A model generated the notes under the pieces. It had not been told where the DNA came from. It made no database searches and saw only the letters and a list, made by a program, of their open reading frames with translations. Below are positions 1-8,770 of a DNA stretch of 27,104 bases, piece by piece (position 1 is the first letter of the stretch; each line of letters opens with the position of its first letter). Origin of the DNA: Parcubacteria group bacterium (GTDB taxonomy: Bacteria > Patescibacteriota > Minisyncoccia > JACPCQ01); contig JACPCQ010000065.1 in the NCBI GenBank assembly GCA_016179715.1, forward strand, positions 1 to 27,104. Reading direction: 5' to 3'. The position numbers and the translations under genes were made by a program.

Positions 1-1025
1 GTCTCAAGATTTTCCCATCTCCTGTCTCCATTTCGTCCAAACAAACGATAGCGCACGATGTCATTCAGATTATCCACGCGCCAGCGCAGCGTTATCTCGC
101 TTCCCGGGGGAACAATCTCCGCCGACTCGGTTATCCCTCCCAAAGTTATGCGCAAGTTACCGATAAGCGCAAGCGGCACTGCTCCGGGTGCGCTCGATTC
201 CCCGGCCGAAGCCGTCTCACCGTCCGCAAAACCCGTTCCTGCGCTTTCCTGGACTTCGTAATTAAACCAGTCCGGAGCAAGCGTGCATTGCTGGCGAGCA
301 GTACACGCGAGGATTTGAAAGCGATGCATCCCCGCAGGCCAGGTAATGTTGCTCTGTGTATCGTTAAATTGCAGCGTTCCTCCCGTAGCGGGACGCAAAA
401 CGAACTCTGCTTCCGCCCCGTCACGATTCCAGTCTCTTACAAAAAATACCTGTACTGCCCTCGGAGCACTCCAAGAAAGCGTAACGGCGTCTCCGCGATG
501 AATGATTGGCGGCGTTAAAGAAAACTGCAACGCCCCGATGGCTTCTGAAGAAGAAGTCACCGCATCAACGACCCGGAAGACGAGCGCAGAAATAAAAAAG
601 TGTTCTTCCGGGCAACGATCCGGCAGATCTGCGTCCGTGCCTATCGACAAATCACAGGCAAGCAATTGAATCCGATAAAGTCCCGAACGATTTGGAATGG
701 TAATATCCGCCATTGTTCTTCCCTCGGGAACATCAAGGTTTTGCCAACCCCCGCCCGCTCCCTGACGTTCAATAAGCATACGATAACGCACTATTTCTTC
801 CGCGTTCGTCGCACTCCAACGCAGGCGTACCGTACTTCCTGCGGGCACAAGATCAAGATGCTCATCGGTGTTTGGCGCGCGCAACTCCAATCCCCCAACA
901 GAAAACGTCACCGCCGCAAAAGTCATAAGGGGAAACAGCGCGACAACGAGCGCTCCGAGAATAATAACGGACTTCCCGCATAACAGAAAGGTATGTGCAG
1001 TGTCGTAGCGTGTGTTATTTGACAT
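1..1025 (-). CDS. Secreted multi-Ig-like-domain protein, 3' end outside window
   Basis: The frame is open from an ATG at 1025 to the window edge, about 341 codons, with no stop. Residues 18-38 form a hydrophobic signal segment ending in a plausible signal-peptidase site (TFAA|VTF). After it come at least three similar beta-sandwich-like units. Their B/C-strand core recurs as GSTVRLRWSATN near residue 63, GDAVTLSWSAP in the middle unit and GSEITLRWRVDN near the edge. The first and third also share IVRYR and a W-Q/E-NL strand. This resembles Ig-like or Fn3-like surface proteins, but I cannot name the family. The gene starts 13 nt after the GtrA stop, so the two are probably co-transcribed. No Shine-Dalgarno is visible. 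An exported, cell-surface or adhesive role is inference. Confidence 0.75.
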   Translation of the reverse strand, partial: MSNNTRYDTAHTFLLCGKSVIILGALVVALFPLMTFAAVTFSVGGLELRAPNTDEHLDLVPAGSTVRLRWSATNAEEIVRYRMLIERQGAGGGWQNLDVPEGRTMADITIPNRSGLYRIQLLACDLSIGTDADLPDRCPEEHFFISALVFRVVDAVTSSSEAIGALQFSLTPPIIHRGDAVTLSWSAPRAVQVFFVRDWNRDGAEAEFVLRPATGGTLQFNDTQSNITWPAGMHRFQILACTARQQCTLAPDWFNYEVQESAGTGFADGETASAGESSAPGAVPLALIGNLRITLGGITESAEIVPPGSEITLRWRVDNLNDIVRYRLFGRNGDRRWENLE

Positions 1026-1038
1026 AAATGCCGAATAC

Positions 1039-1692
1039 CTATTTTTTAAAAACGACAAATTTATATCCAAGAAAGTTCCAGAGCATAGAAATGCCTGCGC
1101 CAAACACCTTTGCCAGGTTTTCCAGCGCCGCAGGAGAAAGGCCGTCGTGCGGAATATATGTCGTAAGCGTAAAGACCAAACCGGTGTCCAGCGCAAGGCT
1201 CCCCAGTGTTACCGCAAGAAACTTTCCAAACTCGGCGCCGATTGGAGAAGTGCTTCTTCCAAATGTCCAATACCGATTCCAAATAAAACTATTTGAAAAA
1301 GCAATGATAAACGCAATGACATTAATAACGATTATTCCGCGGCCGGCATAAATCCCCGTAATCAGACTTCCGAAATTAAGCATGCCGAAACTCATGCTGG
1401 TATTCAAAAATCCGACGACAAGAAAACGAACTGCCTGAATCAGCCATTTTCGCTCTTTGCCTAATATCCTCCCCACAATTGCCACCAGCAGCGCGCCCAG
1501 CGCCACAAGAGGAGGCAGGAATACTAAAACACCGTGAGTAAACCCCAGATTGTAAACAACCGGTATTGCAAAGATTCCTGCGCCGAAACCCGCAACGGCC
1601 GAAAAAAAATAGTGAGATTTTCGGTCCGAAGACAAGGGCTGTTCGGACACGGGCGGCGCGACAGTTTTAATATTATATAAAGAGGTCCCCAT
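1039..1692 (-). CDS. GtrA-like integral membrane protein
   Basis: This 217-residue polytopic membrane protein has a GtrA-type C-terminal half: a helix with RFLVVGFLNTSMSFGMLNF, a helix ending SNSFIWNRYWTFGRS, and two more helices ending in a basic FKK tail. The SNSFxWNRYWTF stretch is characteristic of the GtrA/DPMS-like family, which is thought to help move polyprenyl-linked sugars across the membrane. Two extra helices precede the domain. I chose the ATG at 1692 rather than an upstream in-frame start at 1731 because a promoter-like -10 box lies 7 nt before 1692 and the extra residues look random. It is divergent from a GT-C glycosyltransferase and followed by a secreted Ig-like protein, which suggests cell-surface glycosylation. 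Confidence 0.8.
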   Translation of the reverse strand: MGTSLYNIKTVAPPVSEQPLSSDRKSHYFFSAVAGFGAGIFAIPVVYNLGFTHGVLVFLPPLVALGALLVAIVGRILGKERKWLIQAVRFLVVGFLNTSMSFGMLNFGSLITGIYAGRGIIVINVIAFIIAFSNSFIWNRYWTFGRSTSPIGAEFGKFLAVTLGSLALDTGLVFTLTTYIPHDGLSPAALENLAKVFGAGISMLWNFLGYKFVVFKK

Positions 1693-1699
1693 TTCTTTT

Positions 1700-1727
1700 A
1701 TGATAGCATGTTTTTGGAGTAGTACAA
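1700..1727 (-). promoter_or_regulatory. Promoter of the GtrA gene, leaderless type
   Basis: On the minus strand TTGTAC (1727-1722) and TATCAT (1705-1700) are separated by 16 nt, and TATCAT ends 7 nt before the ATG at 1692. A transcript initiating 7 nt after the -10 box would begin at or next to the start codon. It lies back to back with the promoter of the divergent glycosyltransferase. Confidence 0.5.
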
Positions 1728-1769
1728 TCACTCTCCCGGGACGGGCAGCCGTTCCAACGGGAGGCGAAG

Positions 1770-1798
1770 TGGCGATGTTGCGCCAACAGTTCTATAAT
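1770..1798 (+). promoter_or_regulatory. Promoter of GT-C glycosyltransferase gene, leaderless type
   Basis: A perfect -10 box TATAAT lies at 1793-1798, with a weak -35 candidate TGGCGA at 1770-1775 (17-nt spacer). Exactly 6 nt (1799-1804) separate TATAAT from the ATG at 1805, leaving no room for a ribosome-binding site and implying a leaderless mRNA. Confidence 0.55.
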
Positions 1799-1804
1799 AT
1801 AGAG

Positions 1805-3538
1805 ATGAAAAAGCGCACGGTTTTGTCGCTCCTTCTTGCCCTATTCATTCTTGGCGCATTTTTTCGCCTGTATCATCTACAATCCGTACCGCCCGGACTT
1901 TATCCGGATGAAGCGATAAACGGAAATGACGGCATCGCCGCGGTACGTTCGGGAACATTTCCTGTTTTCTTTCCAAACAACAACGGCAGGGAGGGGCTGT
2001 TTGTGAATCTCGTGGGTCTGGCCGTTGCGGGATTTGGACATTACCCCTGGGCAATACGTTTGGTCTCCGCGCTCTTTGGAATTTTTACCGTTTTAGGCAC
2101 ATACTTTTTCTCGCGGCGCTTATTTCGCCTGTTTCCGGTATCAGGGAATATGAGTGCGGAGCGCATCGCGCTTTTTGCCGCATTTTTTCTTTCTGTAAGC
2201 TTTTGGCATGTAAATTTTTCGCGTATCGGTTTTCGCGCTATCATGGCCCCCTTCTTTCTGGTCTGGGGGCTTTTTTTCCTCTTCAAAATTATCGGGCGGG
2301 AGGAAGGATTGTCAAAAAAAACTTCAGCCGTTTTCAGCGCCGTAGCCGGGGGATTGTTTTTTGGCGCAGGAATACATTCTTACATCGCGTATCGCATTGC
2401 GCCCTTACTGCTTGTTATTCCCTTTCTCATCGGAATACGGGAATGGCGAAGGGGTACAAAAAAGCCGCAACCTTGCTTTCCGTGCCTGTTCATCCTCTTT
2501 CTCTTTTTTGCGCTTATTGCTGCTTCCCCTTTATTTTTATACTTTGCGGCACACCCCGCTGATTTTTTTGGGCGCACAACACAGGTCTCCGTCTTTTCCT
2601 CCCCGGAGCCGCTCATAACACTCGGAAAGAATCTGCGCGACACGCTGGGCATGTTTTGGTTTCGCGGAGACGGTAACTGGAGGCACAACATAGCCGGGGA
2701 GCCGCAGCTCATTTTACCGGTAGGAATCCTCTTTGCGCTGGGCATTATTGTTGCCATAAAAGAAATGACCCGAAGCGAAATGCATAAATTGTCGGAAGTC
2801 AACAGGAGGAGCGGGGGCTTGGGGTTCATGAGTAAAGCGTTAATTTTTATCCCTCGTATTCTCCGCTTGTCCGTGTCCAGCACGTATGGTTTGCTTTTTT
2901 GGTGGATTGTCCTGTTTTTACTCCCTGTCATCACCAGTAATGAGGGCATCCCGCACGCGCTTCGCGCAATCGGCATCATCCCCGCAGTGTACGTGCTTTC
3001 CGCGCTCGGACTTGACTGGCTTTTCGCACATGCCGCATTACGCATTGGAAAAATTACGCATATACTGCTCTTTATGCTGCTCGCCGGAGTGGCGCTCGGG
3101 AACGCTTATCGTTACTTCGGGCAATGGGGAATAAGTCCAAACGTCGCGGACGCTTTTGATGTGCCGTCGGTCAAAGCGGGGAATTTTCTCAACTCGCTTC
3201 CGTCATCAACAGAAAAATATATTATCGTAAACAGGGGCGGGGTGTCGGTGAACGGCATACCCATGTCGGCACAAACTATTATGTTTATTACCGATACCGC
3301 CACTGCGGCAGAACAAGCCAAAAAACACGTTACGTATGTGCTACCCGAACAAGCAGGACGCATCGCTCGTGCGCGCGGCCCCATTGCGGTGGTGCTGCTT
3401 GGGGACAGTCCGTCGCTTCGCGCGCAGATTGCTTCGGCTATTCCGGATGCCGTAGTCCAAAAAATTTCCCAAGACATCCTTATCGCGGGACCGAGAAATC
3501 TTATTACCCCCGAAATTTTGTGGGAAAAGACGCAATAG
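1805..3538 (+). CDS. GT-C (GT39/ArnT-like) polyprenyl-phosphate glycosyltransferase
   Basis: This 577-residue multi-pass membrane protein has a first helix at residues 6-20 followed directly by the extracytoplasmic acidic motif PPGLYPDEAINGNDG. The DE pair is the hallmark catalytic/metal site of GT-C enzymes such as ArnT and protein O-mannosyltransferases. About ten further helices follow, then a soluble C-terminal segment of about 130 residues. Such enzymes transfer a sugar from an undecaprenyl-phosphate carrier to a lipid or protein outside the membrane; donor and acceptor are unknown here. The frame is open from 1700, but I start at the ATG at 1805 because the TATAAT box is 6 nt upstream and the reading MKKRTVLSLLLALFIL is a normal membrane-protein N-terminus. 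A second GT-C gene follows on the same strand. Confidence 0.85.
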   Translation: MKKRTVLSLLLALFILGAFFRLYHLQSVPPGLYPDEAINGNDGIAAVRSGTFPVFFPNNNGREGLFVNLVGLAVAGFGHYPWAIRLVSALFGIFTVLGTYFFSRRLFRLFPVSGNMSAERIALFAAFFLSVSFWHVNFSRIGFRAIMAPFFLVWGLFFLFKIIGREEGLSKKTSAVFSAVAGGLFFGAGIHSYIAYRIAPLLLVIPFLIGIREWRRGTKKPQPCFPCLFILFLFFALIAASPLFLYFAAHPADFFGRTTQVSVFSSPEPLITLGKNLRDTLGMFWFRGDGNWRHNIAGEPQLILPVGILFALGIIVAIKEMTRSEMHKLSEVNRRSGGLGFMSKALIFIPRILRLSVSSTYGLLFWWIVLFLLPVITSNEGIPHALRAIGIIPAVYVLSALGLDWLFAHAALRIGKITHILLFMLLAGVALGNAYRYFGQWGISPNVADAFDVPSVKAGNFLNSLPSSTEKYIIVNRGGVSVNGIPMSAQTIMFITDTATAAEQAKKHVTYVLPEQAGRIARARGPIAVVLLGDSPSLRAQIASAIPDAVVQKISQDILIAGPRNLITPEILWEKTQ

Positions 3539-3568
3539 TGAGCACTGTCTTCTTTGCGCTCCTTTAGG

Positions 3569-3574
3569 TATAAT
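3569..3574 (+). promoter_or_regulatory. Possible -10 box upstream of second GT-C gene
   Basis: TATAAT at 3569-3574 lies in the 67-bp gap between the two glycosyltransferase genes. A start site about 7 nt downstream would give a leader of roughly 25 nt before the ATG at 3606. I see no convincing -35 box, so the second gene may also be read from the first promoter. Confidence 0.35.
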
Positions 3575-3605
3575 AATACATAAAACGGTAAGATTTCATA
3601 AAGCT

Positions 3606-5459
3606 ATGCGGTTGGCGCATATGTCCGGAATCAGTAAAATTATTGCCATAGGCATGCTTGCCGCCATGTTTGTACTGCTTTTCTTCTCGCAGTACTCGGA
3701 TACGGCAATTATGGACGAGCTTGCTCATATTCCGGCAGGATATTCATATCTCACCCGGCAAGACATGCGGCTCAACCCCGAGCATCCGCCGCTTATTAAA
3801 GATCTGGCCGCTCTTCCTTTGTTGCTCTTGCGACCAAATTTTCCTGTCAACGTTCCGGCATGGCAAGAGGACCTGAACGGCCAATGGACAATGGGAAGCA
3901 TATTTCTCTACGAGTCGGGTAATGATGCAGATCAAATTTTACACTGGGCGCGGTTTCCACTATTGCTGCTTGCAATTTTCTTCGGCTGGCTCTTTTTTTC
4001 CTGGGTGCGACGACATTATGGAGAGAAAGTGGCGCTCTTGGCTCTTTTCTTCTATGCCTTCTCCCCCACCTTTATTGCGCACTCACGTTATGTAACGACC
4101 GACCTTGCCGCCGCGTTCGGCTTTTTTATCGGTATAGCGGGATTTCTTGCATACCTGCAAAACCCGAGCAGACGCCGCCTTTTATATGCGGGCGTACTTC
4201 TCGGTATTGCGCTGTCGCTTAAGTTTTCCACGTTTTTGCTGTTACCGTTTTTTATGTTGTTCGGCGCGTTATGGGTATTTTTAAGCGAATTTGACGAGCT
4301 GCGGACATTGCCCGTTTTTATAAAACGCGCGCAGCGATATGTCGCAAAAGCGCTCCGTTTGTTTGGAGCAATAATACTGATGACGTCTATCGCGCTTGTT
4401 GTCATTTGGGCAGTATATCAATTTCATGTTTGGAATTACCCGACAGCACGACAGGTATCAGACACCGCAACAACGCTCCGTTCCTTCGGCATCCGTCCGC
4501 TTGCAGGTACCGTTACCTGGATGGCAGATAAGCCCGTGCTCCGCCCGATAGCACAATACCTGTTTGGACTGCTCATGGTTATCCAGCGCGCTTCCGGCGG
4601 AAATACAACATACTTTCTCGGAGAAGTTTCTGCCGCAGGATGGAGAGCATATTTTCCGATACTATACTTGCTTAAAGAACAGCTTGTTTTCCACATACTC
4701 ACGGTTATCGCACTGCTGTTTGGAATACAAAACCTCCGGAGAGCTCGCGAAAAGACATTTGCAGCTTTTGTGGAATGGCTCCGTGATAACGCGGTACTCA
4801 CGGTCAGTTTTACTTTTACTGCATTTTACTGGTTTTTCTCAATCCGCAGCCCGCTCAATATCGGCGTGCGGCATATACTGCCCACGCTGCCTTTTGTATA
4901 TTTATTGGTTTCACGCCAAATCGTGCGCTGGATACATACTCATGAACGTTTTGAGCCGCAAAGTTTCTGGGGAACGATACATCTGCTCTGGCGTCGCTTT
5001 ATTGGCGCGACACGACGATATGCTGTTTTGCTTGCGCTGCTGCTCTGGGGGTTTGTTTCTGTGCTCTCAACGTTTCCTCACTTTCTCTCTTACTACAACG
5101 CGCTTGCGGGCGGAACAATGAACGGGTACCGTTACGCAGTAGATTCAAATTATGACTGGGGGCAGGATCTTGGCAGGCTCGCGCAATTTATAAAAAAAGA
5201 AAGTATTGAGCATATCGCGCTTGACTATTTCGGCGGAGGTTCCCCGCGCTACTATCTTGGAGAAGTTTTTGAGCCATGGCAGTCGGCAAAGGGAAAACCA
5301 AAGGGATATTTTGCCGTCTCGGCAACATTCCTACAAGGCGCGCAAGGCACACCGGTAAACGGGTTTCGCATTGAGCCGGAAGATCGCTACAGGTGGCTGG
5401 AGGGAGAAGAGCCGATTGCGCGCGCGGGGACTTCCATTTTCATCTATCGGCTTGAGTAG
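3606..5459 (+). CDS. GT-C (GT39/ArnT-like) membrane glycosyltransferase
   Basis: This 617-residue multi-pass membrane protein has an N-terminal helix leading into MDELAHIPAGYSYL, then RLNPEHPPLIKDLAALP. DE-AHIPAGY followed by LNPEHPPL-K is the typical first-loop signature of PMT/ArnT-like GT-C enzymes. About ten helices occupy residues 100-480. The C-terminal soluble part contains YAVDSNYDWGQDL and YFGGGSPRYYLGE, which recur in bacterial members of the family. A polyprenyl-phosphate sugar donor is expected from the family; the acceptor is unknown. An in-frame ATG at 3621 is an alternative start. The gene ends 23 bp from the convergent ftsQ stop, with no obvious terminator between them. Confidence 0.85.
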   Translation: MRLAHMSGISKIIAIGMLAAMFVLLFFSQYSDTAIMDELAHIPAGYSYLTRQDMRLNPEHPPLIKDLAALPLLLLRPNFPVNVPAWQEDLNGQWTMGSIFLYESGNDADQILHWARFPLLLLAIFFGWLFFSWVRRHYGEKVALLALFFYAFSPTFIAHSRYVTTDLAAAFGFFIGIAGFLAYLQNPSRRRLLYAGVLLGIALSLKFSTFLLLPFFMLFGALWVFLSEFDELRTLPVFIKRAQRYVAKALRLFGAIILMTSIALVVIWAVYQFHVWNYPTARQVSDTATTLRSFGIRPLAGTVTWMADKPVLRPIAQYLFGLLMVIQRASGGNTTYFLGEVSAAGWRAYFPILYLLKEQLVFHILTVIALLFGIQNLRRAREKTFAAFVEWLRDNAVLTVSFTFTAFYWFFSIRSPLNIGVRHILPTLPFVYLLVSRQIVRWIHTHERFEPQSFWGTIHLLWRRFIGATRRYAVLLALLLWGFVSVLSTFPHFLSYYNALAGGTMNGYRYAVDSNYDWGQDLGRLAQFIKKESIEHIALDYFGGGSPRYYLGEVFEPWQSAKGKPKGYFAVSATFLQGAQGTPVNGFRIEPEDRYRWLEGEEPIARAGTSIFIYRLE

Positions 5460-5482
5460 CGGTAATAGCACACCACCTAAGT

Positions 5483-6310
5483 TTAGGGTTTAGCATTTTT
5501 GTATTTATAGTACAGCTTATCTCCAAAGCGCAGATCAACATAGTCCAGCGCATCGCGCTTGTCTCGCAGCGTACGCGCAAATGCCAAGCGGAGGTTTTCT
5601 ACGGATTCTTGTATATCTATTCGCGTGTTTATAAGCGCCGACCAACCTTCATTTGTAAGCAGTGAGAAAACAGGCCCGTCCTTTATAGTAATGTATGCTA
5701 TCTCTACTCCGAGTACATCGGAAAGTTCTTGTCGAACGCCGTCAAGCATGTTTTTTTCTTCCATCGTGAGTACGGACATTCCCACGCTGACTTCCGTCGA
5801 CGCGCGCTCATCAAAAAAACGCGAGAGCATATTTCCACGCAAGAACGGCGCTTCCTGAAAGAGAGTGCCGCGCTCATCTATGAAAAAACAGGCCGGAGGA
5901 AGAATCTCCCGCTGGCCTCCCGCGCACCAAATTGTGTCTTTTGGCCGCTCGGTAATTGATAGTGTAATTTTGTGCGGGAAGATTTTTTTTACCGTCACTG
6001 CACTGATACGCGGAAAAGCCTCGTACAACCGGTCTGTTATCGCGGTTGTGGAGAGTATAAAAATATTTCTGTTCGGGATAAATAACCAGCGCTTTCCGGA
6101 AAGTGCTTGATTTACTTGTGCGCCAAGCTGTTCCCGGGAAAGGTGCTGTAAACCAAAAAAGGAAATCTCACGCACACGAAAAAACGGAAGCAATAAAACT
6201 CCCCCCATAAGCACGAGCGCCGCAGTAATATACCCGACGGTTCGTGCCATTCGAAAGAATGTCTGCCGGCGACGCAGCCGCCGGCTTGAACGAAGGATGT
6301 CCCGAGGCAT
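5483..6310 (-). CDS. ftsQ: Cell-division protein FtsQ
   Basis: This 275-residue protein is a bitopic divisome component of the FtsQ/DivIB type: a basic cytoplasmic N-terminus (RSSRRLRRRQ), one membrane segment at about residues 24-46, and a POTRA-like region beginning FRVREISFFGLQHLSREQL. The C-terminal strand DALDYVDLRFGDKLYYK is typical of FtsQ. Family members link FtsA/FtsZ-side proteins with FtsL/FtsB and septal synthesis outside the membrane. I start at the ATG at 6310, 10 nt after the alr stop; an in-frame TTG at 6331 would overlap alr. It is the last gene of serS-alr-ftsQ and converges on the GT-C gene. Confidence 0.85.
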   Translation of the reverse strand: MPRDILRSSRRLRRRQTFFRMARTVGYITAALVLMGGVLLLPFFRVREISFFGLQHLSREQLGAQVNQALSGKRWLFIPNRNIFILSTTAITDRLYEAFPRISAVTVKKIFPHKITLSITERPKDTIWCAGGQREILPPACFFIDERGTLFQEAPFLRGNMLSRFFDERASTEVSVGMSVLTMEEKNMLDGVRQELSDVLGVEIAYITIKDGPVFSLLTNEGWSALINTRIDIQESVENLRLAFARTLRDKRDALDYVDLRFGDKLYYKYKNAKP

Positions 6311-6320
6311 GTTCCGGATC

Positions 6321-7496
6321 TTACAAAACAATAACGCGCGGGATAAGCGGGTTAATGCGCGTTACCACTTCGTAGGTAATAGTATGAAGCTGACGCGCCA
6401 TATTGGCAACGGTAATTTCTTCACCGTTCCTGCTTTTTCCCAGAAGAGTTACTTCTTCTCCAACCCCGGGACGCGGCACATCACTTACATCCACCATTGT
6501 CATATTCATACAGACACGCCCAATTACCCGGGCCCGCTTTCCGCGAAGCAGCACAACCCCGCGTGAAGAGAGGCCGCGATCATATCCGTCCCAATACCCC
6601 ACCGGCAATACCGCAATAGTCATGGGTCGGCGCGCACGAAATGTCCGGTCATAACCGACCGTTGCTCCTCTTAACACCTTTTTTACCTGTACCGTGCGTG
6701 TTTTCCAGGAAAGAACCGGACGAAGTTTTTGGACTACGGGAAGCGCCCGGAGACGCGGATCAGGTTCAAGTCCATACAGACCGATGCCAACCCGCACAAT
6801 ATCAAAGCGCGCCGAAGGATACTGTAATGCCGCCGCAGTGGCGGAGGCGTGTTTAAAAAGCGGCGCGCTCCATGCCCGCAAGAAAAGTCCTTCTGCGCGC
6901 CTGAACTCAACGAGTTGCCGTTTCCAGAAACGAGAGTGCGTGTTTTCTGCGTCCGCAAAATGTGTATAAAAACCTTCGGGTCTCTTCCGCAGCCGCTCTA
7001 GCCGCCGAATCACAAAAGGAAGCTCTTGCGGAAAAAATCCCAATCGATTTGTTCCCGTTTCTATTTTTATTTGAAACTTTGCGCGAGGGGGAAGAAGGTC
7101 TATGTCTTCCTTGCGCGCGAGGACAAAGCTGACATTGTTTGCTGTAAGCCCCCGAAATTCTTCAGGGCAAATGAGCCCGAGCACAAGAATAGGTTCAGAA
7201 ATACCTATGCCGCGCAGAGCGAGAGCCTCCGCGCCGCTATCAACACCAAACCATAATGGCCGGCTATCCGTTTTGGAACCTGGAACTTGGCTTTTTGGGC
7301 TTGCCGAAGTTGCCAAAATTTTTGCAACCTCGGCCATACCATGACCATAGGCATTTGCCTTCACCACCGCCATTATTCCTGCAGTTTTCCCCGCAAGCCG
7401 TCTAAACAAGCGGTAGTTGTAAAGTAGTGCAAAAGCGGATATTTCCACCCATGTCTTTGTTCCAGAAAAAGCACGCTCGCGCATGAATAGACTCAC
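6321..7496 (-). CDS. alr: Alanine racemase (PLP-dependent)
   Basis: This 391-residue fold-type III PLP enzyme interconverts L- and D-alanine for peptidoglycan. The PLP lysine lies in MAVVKANAYGHGM (Lys46). GVDSGAEALALR, RVGIGLYGLEP and the C-terminal-domain region with VGYDRTF and CMNMTMVDVSD are all family landmarks. The first codon is GTG, and GTGA overlaps the serS stop by 4 nt, indicating translational coupling. ATG at 7484 is an alternative start. Between the conserved AEVAKIL and LWFGVDSG there is an unusual stretch of about 15 extra residues (SASPKSQVPGSKTDSRP) next to an imperfect 32-bp inverted repeat; it looks like an in-frame repeat insertion. Ddl, which uses the product, is encoded at 16575-17543. 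Confidence 0.92.
   Translation of the reverse strand: MSLFMRERAFSGTKTWVEISAFALLYNYRLFRRLAGKTAGIMAVVKANAYGHGMAEVAKILATSASPKSQVPGSKTDSRPLWFGVDSGAEALALRGIGISEPILVLGLICPEEFRGLTANNVSFVLARKEDIDLLPPRAKFQIKIETGTNRLGFFPQELPFVIRRLERLRKRPEGFYTHFADAENTHSRFWKRQLVEFRRAEGLFLRAWSAPLFKHASATAAALQYPSARFDIVRVGIGLYGLEPDPRLRALPVVQKLRPVLSWKTRTVQVKKVLRGATVGYDRTFRARRPMTIAVLPVGYWDGYDRGLSSRGVVLLRGKRARVIGRVCMNMTMVDVSDVPRPGVGEEVTLLGKSRNGEEITVANMARQLHTITYEVVTRINPLIPRVIVL
7303..7334. repeat. Imperfect 32-bp inverted repeat inside alr
   Basis: Left arm GCCGAAGTTGCCAAAA (7303-7318) pairs with TTTTTGCAACCTCGGC (7319-7334) with two mismatches and no loop. One arm encodes the family-conserved AEVAKI; the other encodes the start of the extra peptide. 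The neighbouring 7273-7289 stretch has a small direct repeat (GGAACCTGGAACTTGG). Confidence 0.7.
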
Positions 7497-8764
7497 GCTT
7501 TTTTCGGAGTAATAACCGAAACGCCAACATGTTGCCGAAGCGCCTCCGGCACCCGCACGGAACCGTCCTCCTGTTGATAGTTTTCAAGCAGCATGGCAAG
7601 CAGGCGCGGAGTCGCAATTGCGGTGTTATTGAGTGAATGCGCGAAGTGCAGTGCTCCTTCTTTGTCGCGGTAGCGGATGTTCAGCCGCCGTGTCTGAAAA
7701 TCATGCAAAATGGAAGAAGAATGCGTCTCGCGATATTTTTCTTCGGAAGGAAGCCATGTTTCAATATCATACATTTTGACCTGCCCAAACGGTAAATCCC
7801 CCGTTGCGTTAATAACAACGCGATAGGGAAGATTAAGCGCCTGAAGCATCTCCTCCGAATAACGCGTCAACTCTTCATGCCACCGCACGGATTCTTGATG
7901 TTCGGCTTTACACAAAATAACCTGCTCCACTTTTACGAATTCATGCACCCGGATAATTCCCTGCGTATCTTTTCCGTAGCTTCCGGCCTCGCGGCGGTAA
8001 CTCGGAGAAAACGCAATATATTTTTTGGGAAATTCCGCTTCCGTAAACGTTTCATTCATGTGATAGCCCATCACGGAAATTTCTGCCGTGGCGGCAAGAT
8101 ACAGCTTGTCGTCCGTACCGTAGAGCTCCTCCCGAAATTGCGGCAGTTTTCCGGTGCCTACCAGACTTTCCTCTTTGACAAGCGCGGGGGAAATAAGAGA
8201 AGTAAACCCTTTTGCCATCATATAATCAAGAGCATGGCGCCAAAGTGCAAAAGAGAGCAGCACCCCTTCGTTTTTGAGAAAATATCCGCGAAAGCCGGAA
8301 ACTTTTGAGCCGCGCTCAAAGTCCGCAAGGTCCAAGTCCCGCATCAATTCAAGATGATTTTTCAGAGAAAAATCAAAATGCGGAATATCGCCCCAACGCC
8401 GAATTTCCTGATTGTCCGCATCTGAGTCCCCGTCCGGCACAGAGGGGTCGGGAATATTCGGAACACGAAACATCAGTTGCCGCCACTCTTCGTTCAGCTC
8501 TTTTAAGCGTTCTTCTTTTTGGGCAAGATCCGTTTTTATCGTACGCAAATCGGTAATCATATGCTTGCGTTCCGTTTCCGGCGCGTTGGCTACCGCCTCC
8601 GATCCCACATTCATCCGAGCACGTAATTTCTCTACATCTTGTAATACCGCAACGCGTTTCGCATCCACCTCCAGCAGTTGGTTCACATCAAAATCCACGC
8701 GCTTTTTACGCGCTGCTTCACGAACCAAATCGGGGTTTTCGCGGATAAATCGTATGTCGAGCAT
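7493..8764 (-). CDS. serS: Seryl-tRNA synthetase
   Basis: This 423-residue class II aminoacyl-tRNA synthetase charges tRNA-Ser. The N-terminal long alpha-hairpin (about residues 30-110, heptad-like, charged) is the tRNA-binding arm. Class II motifs follow: LISPALVKEESLVGTGKLP (motif 1 region), TAEISVMGYHMNETF, motif 2 SPSYRREAGSYGKDTQGIIR, and motif 3 near LAMLLENYQQEDGSVRVPEAL. The length is normal and the protein ends with the family-typical VITPKK-A at a TGA stop, evidence that TGA is read as stop here. First gene of the serS-alr-ftsQ operon, with its own promoter 6 nt upstream of the ATG. Confidence 0.95.
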   Translation of the reverse strand: MLDIRFIRENPDLVREAARKKRVDFDVNQLLEVDAKRVAVLQDVEKLRARMNVGSEAVANAPETERKHMITDLRTIKTDLAQKEERLKELNEEWRQLMFRVPNIPDPSVPDGDSDADNQEIRRWGDIPHFDFSLKNHLELMRDLDLADFERGSKVSGFRGYFLKNEGVLLSFALWRHALDYMMAKGFTSLISPALVKEESLVGTGKLPQFREELYGTDDKLYLAATAEISVMGYHMNETFTEAEFPKKYIAFSPSYRREAGSYGKDTQGIIRVHEFVKVEQVILCKAEHQESVRWHEELTRYSEEMLQALNLPYRVVINATGDLPFGQVKMYDIETWLPSEEKYRETHSSSILHDFQTRRLNIRYRDKEGALHFAHSLNNTAIATPRLLAMLLENYQQEDGSVRVPEALRQHVGVSVITPKKA

Positions 8765-8770
8765 AAATAT

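Noticed and set aside
600..983. 127-codon plus-strand open frame
   Set aside because: It lies opposite the open Ig-like protein gene, has biased basic composition and no start signal; a shadow frame.
1778..1792. TTG-type hexamer 9 nt upstream of -10 boxes (also seen near 15714 and 26130)
   Set aside because: A 9-nt spacer is too short for sigma70 recognition, the hexamers differ, and three coincidences in such sequence are not compelling.
1700..1804. N-terminal extension of the first GT-C gene from an ATG at 1700
   Set aside because: It would place the TATAAT box inside the coding region, and the added residues resemble no membrane-protein N-terminus; ATG 1805 fits the family.
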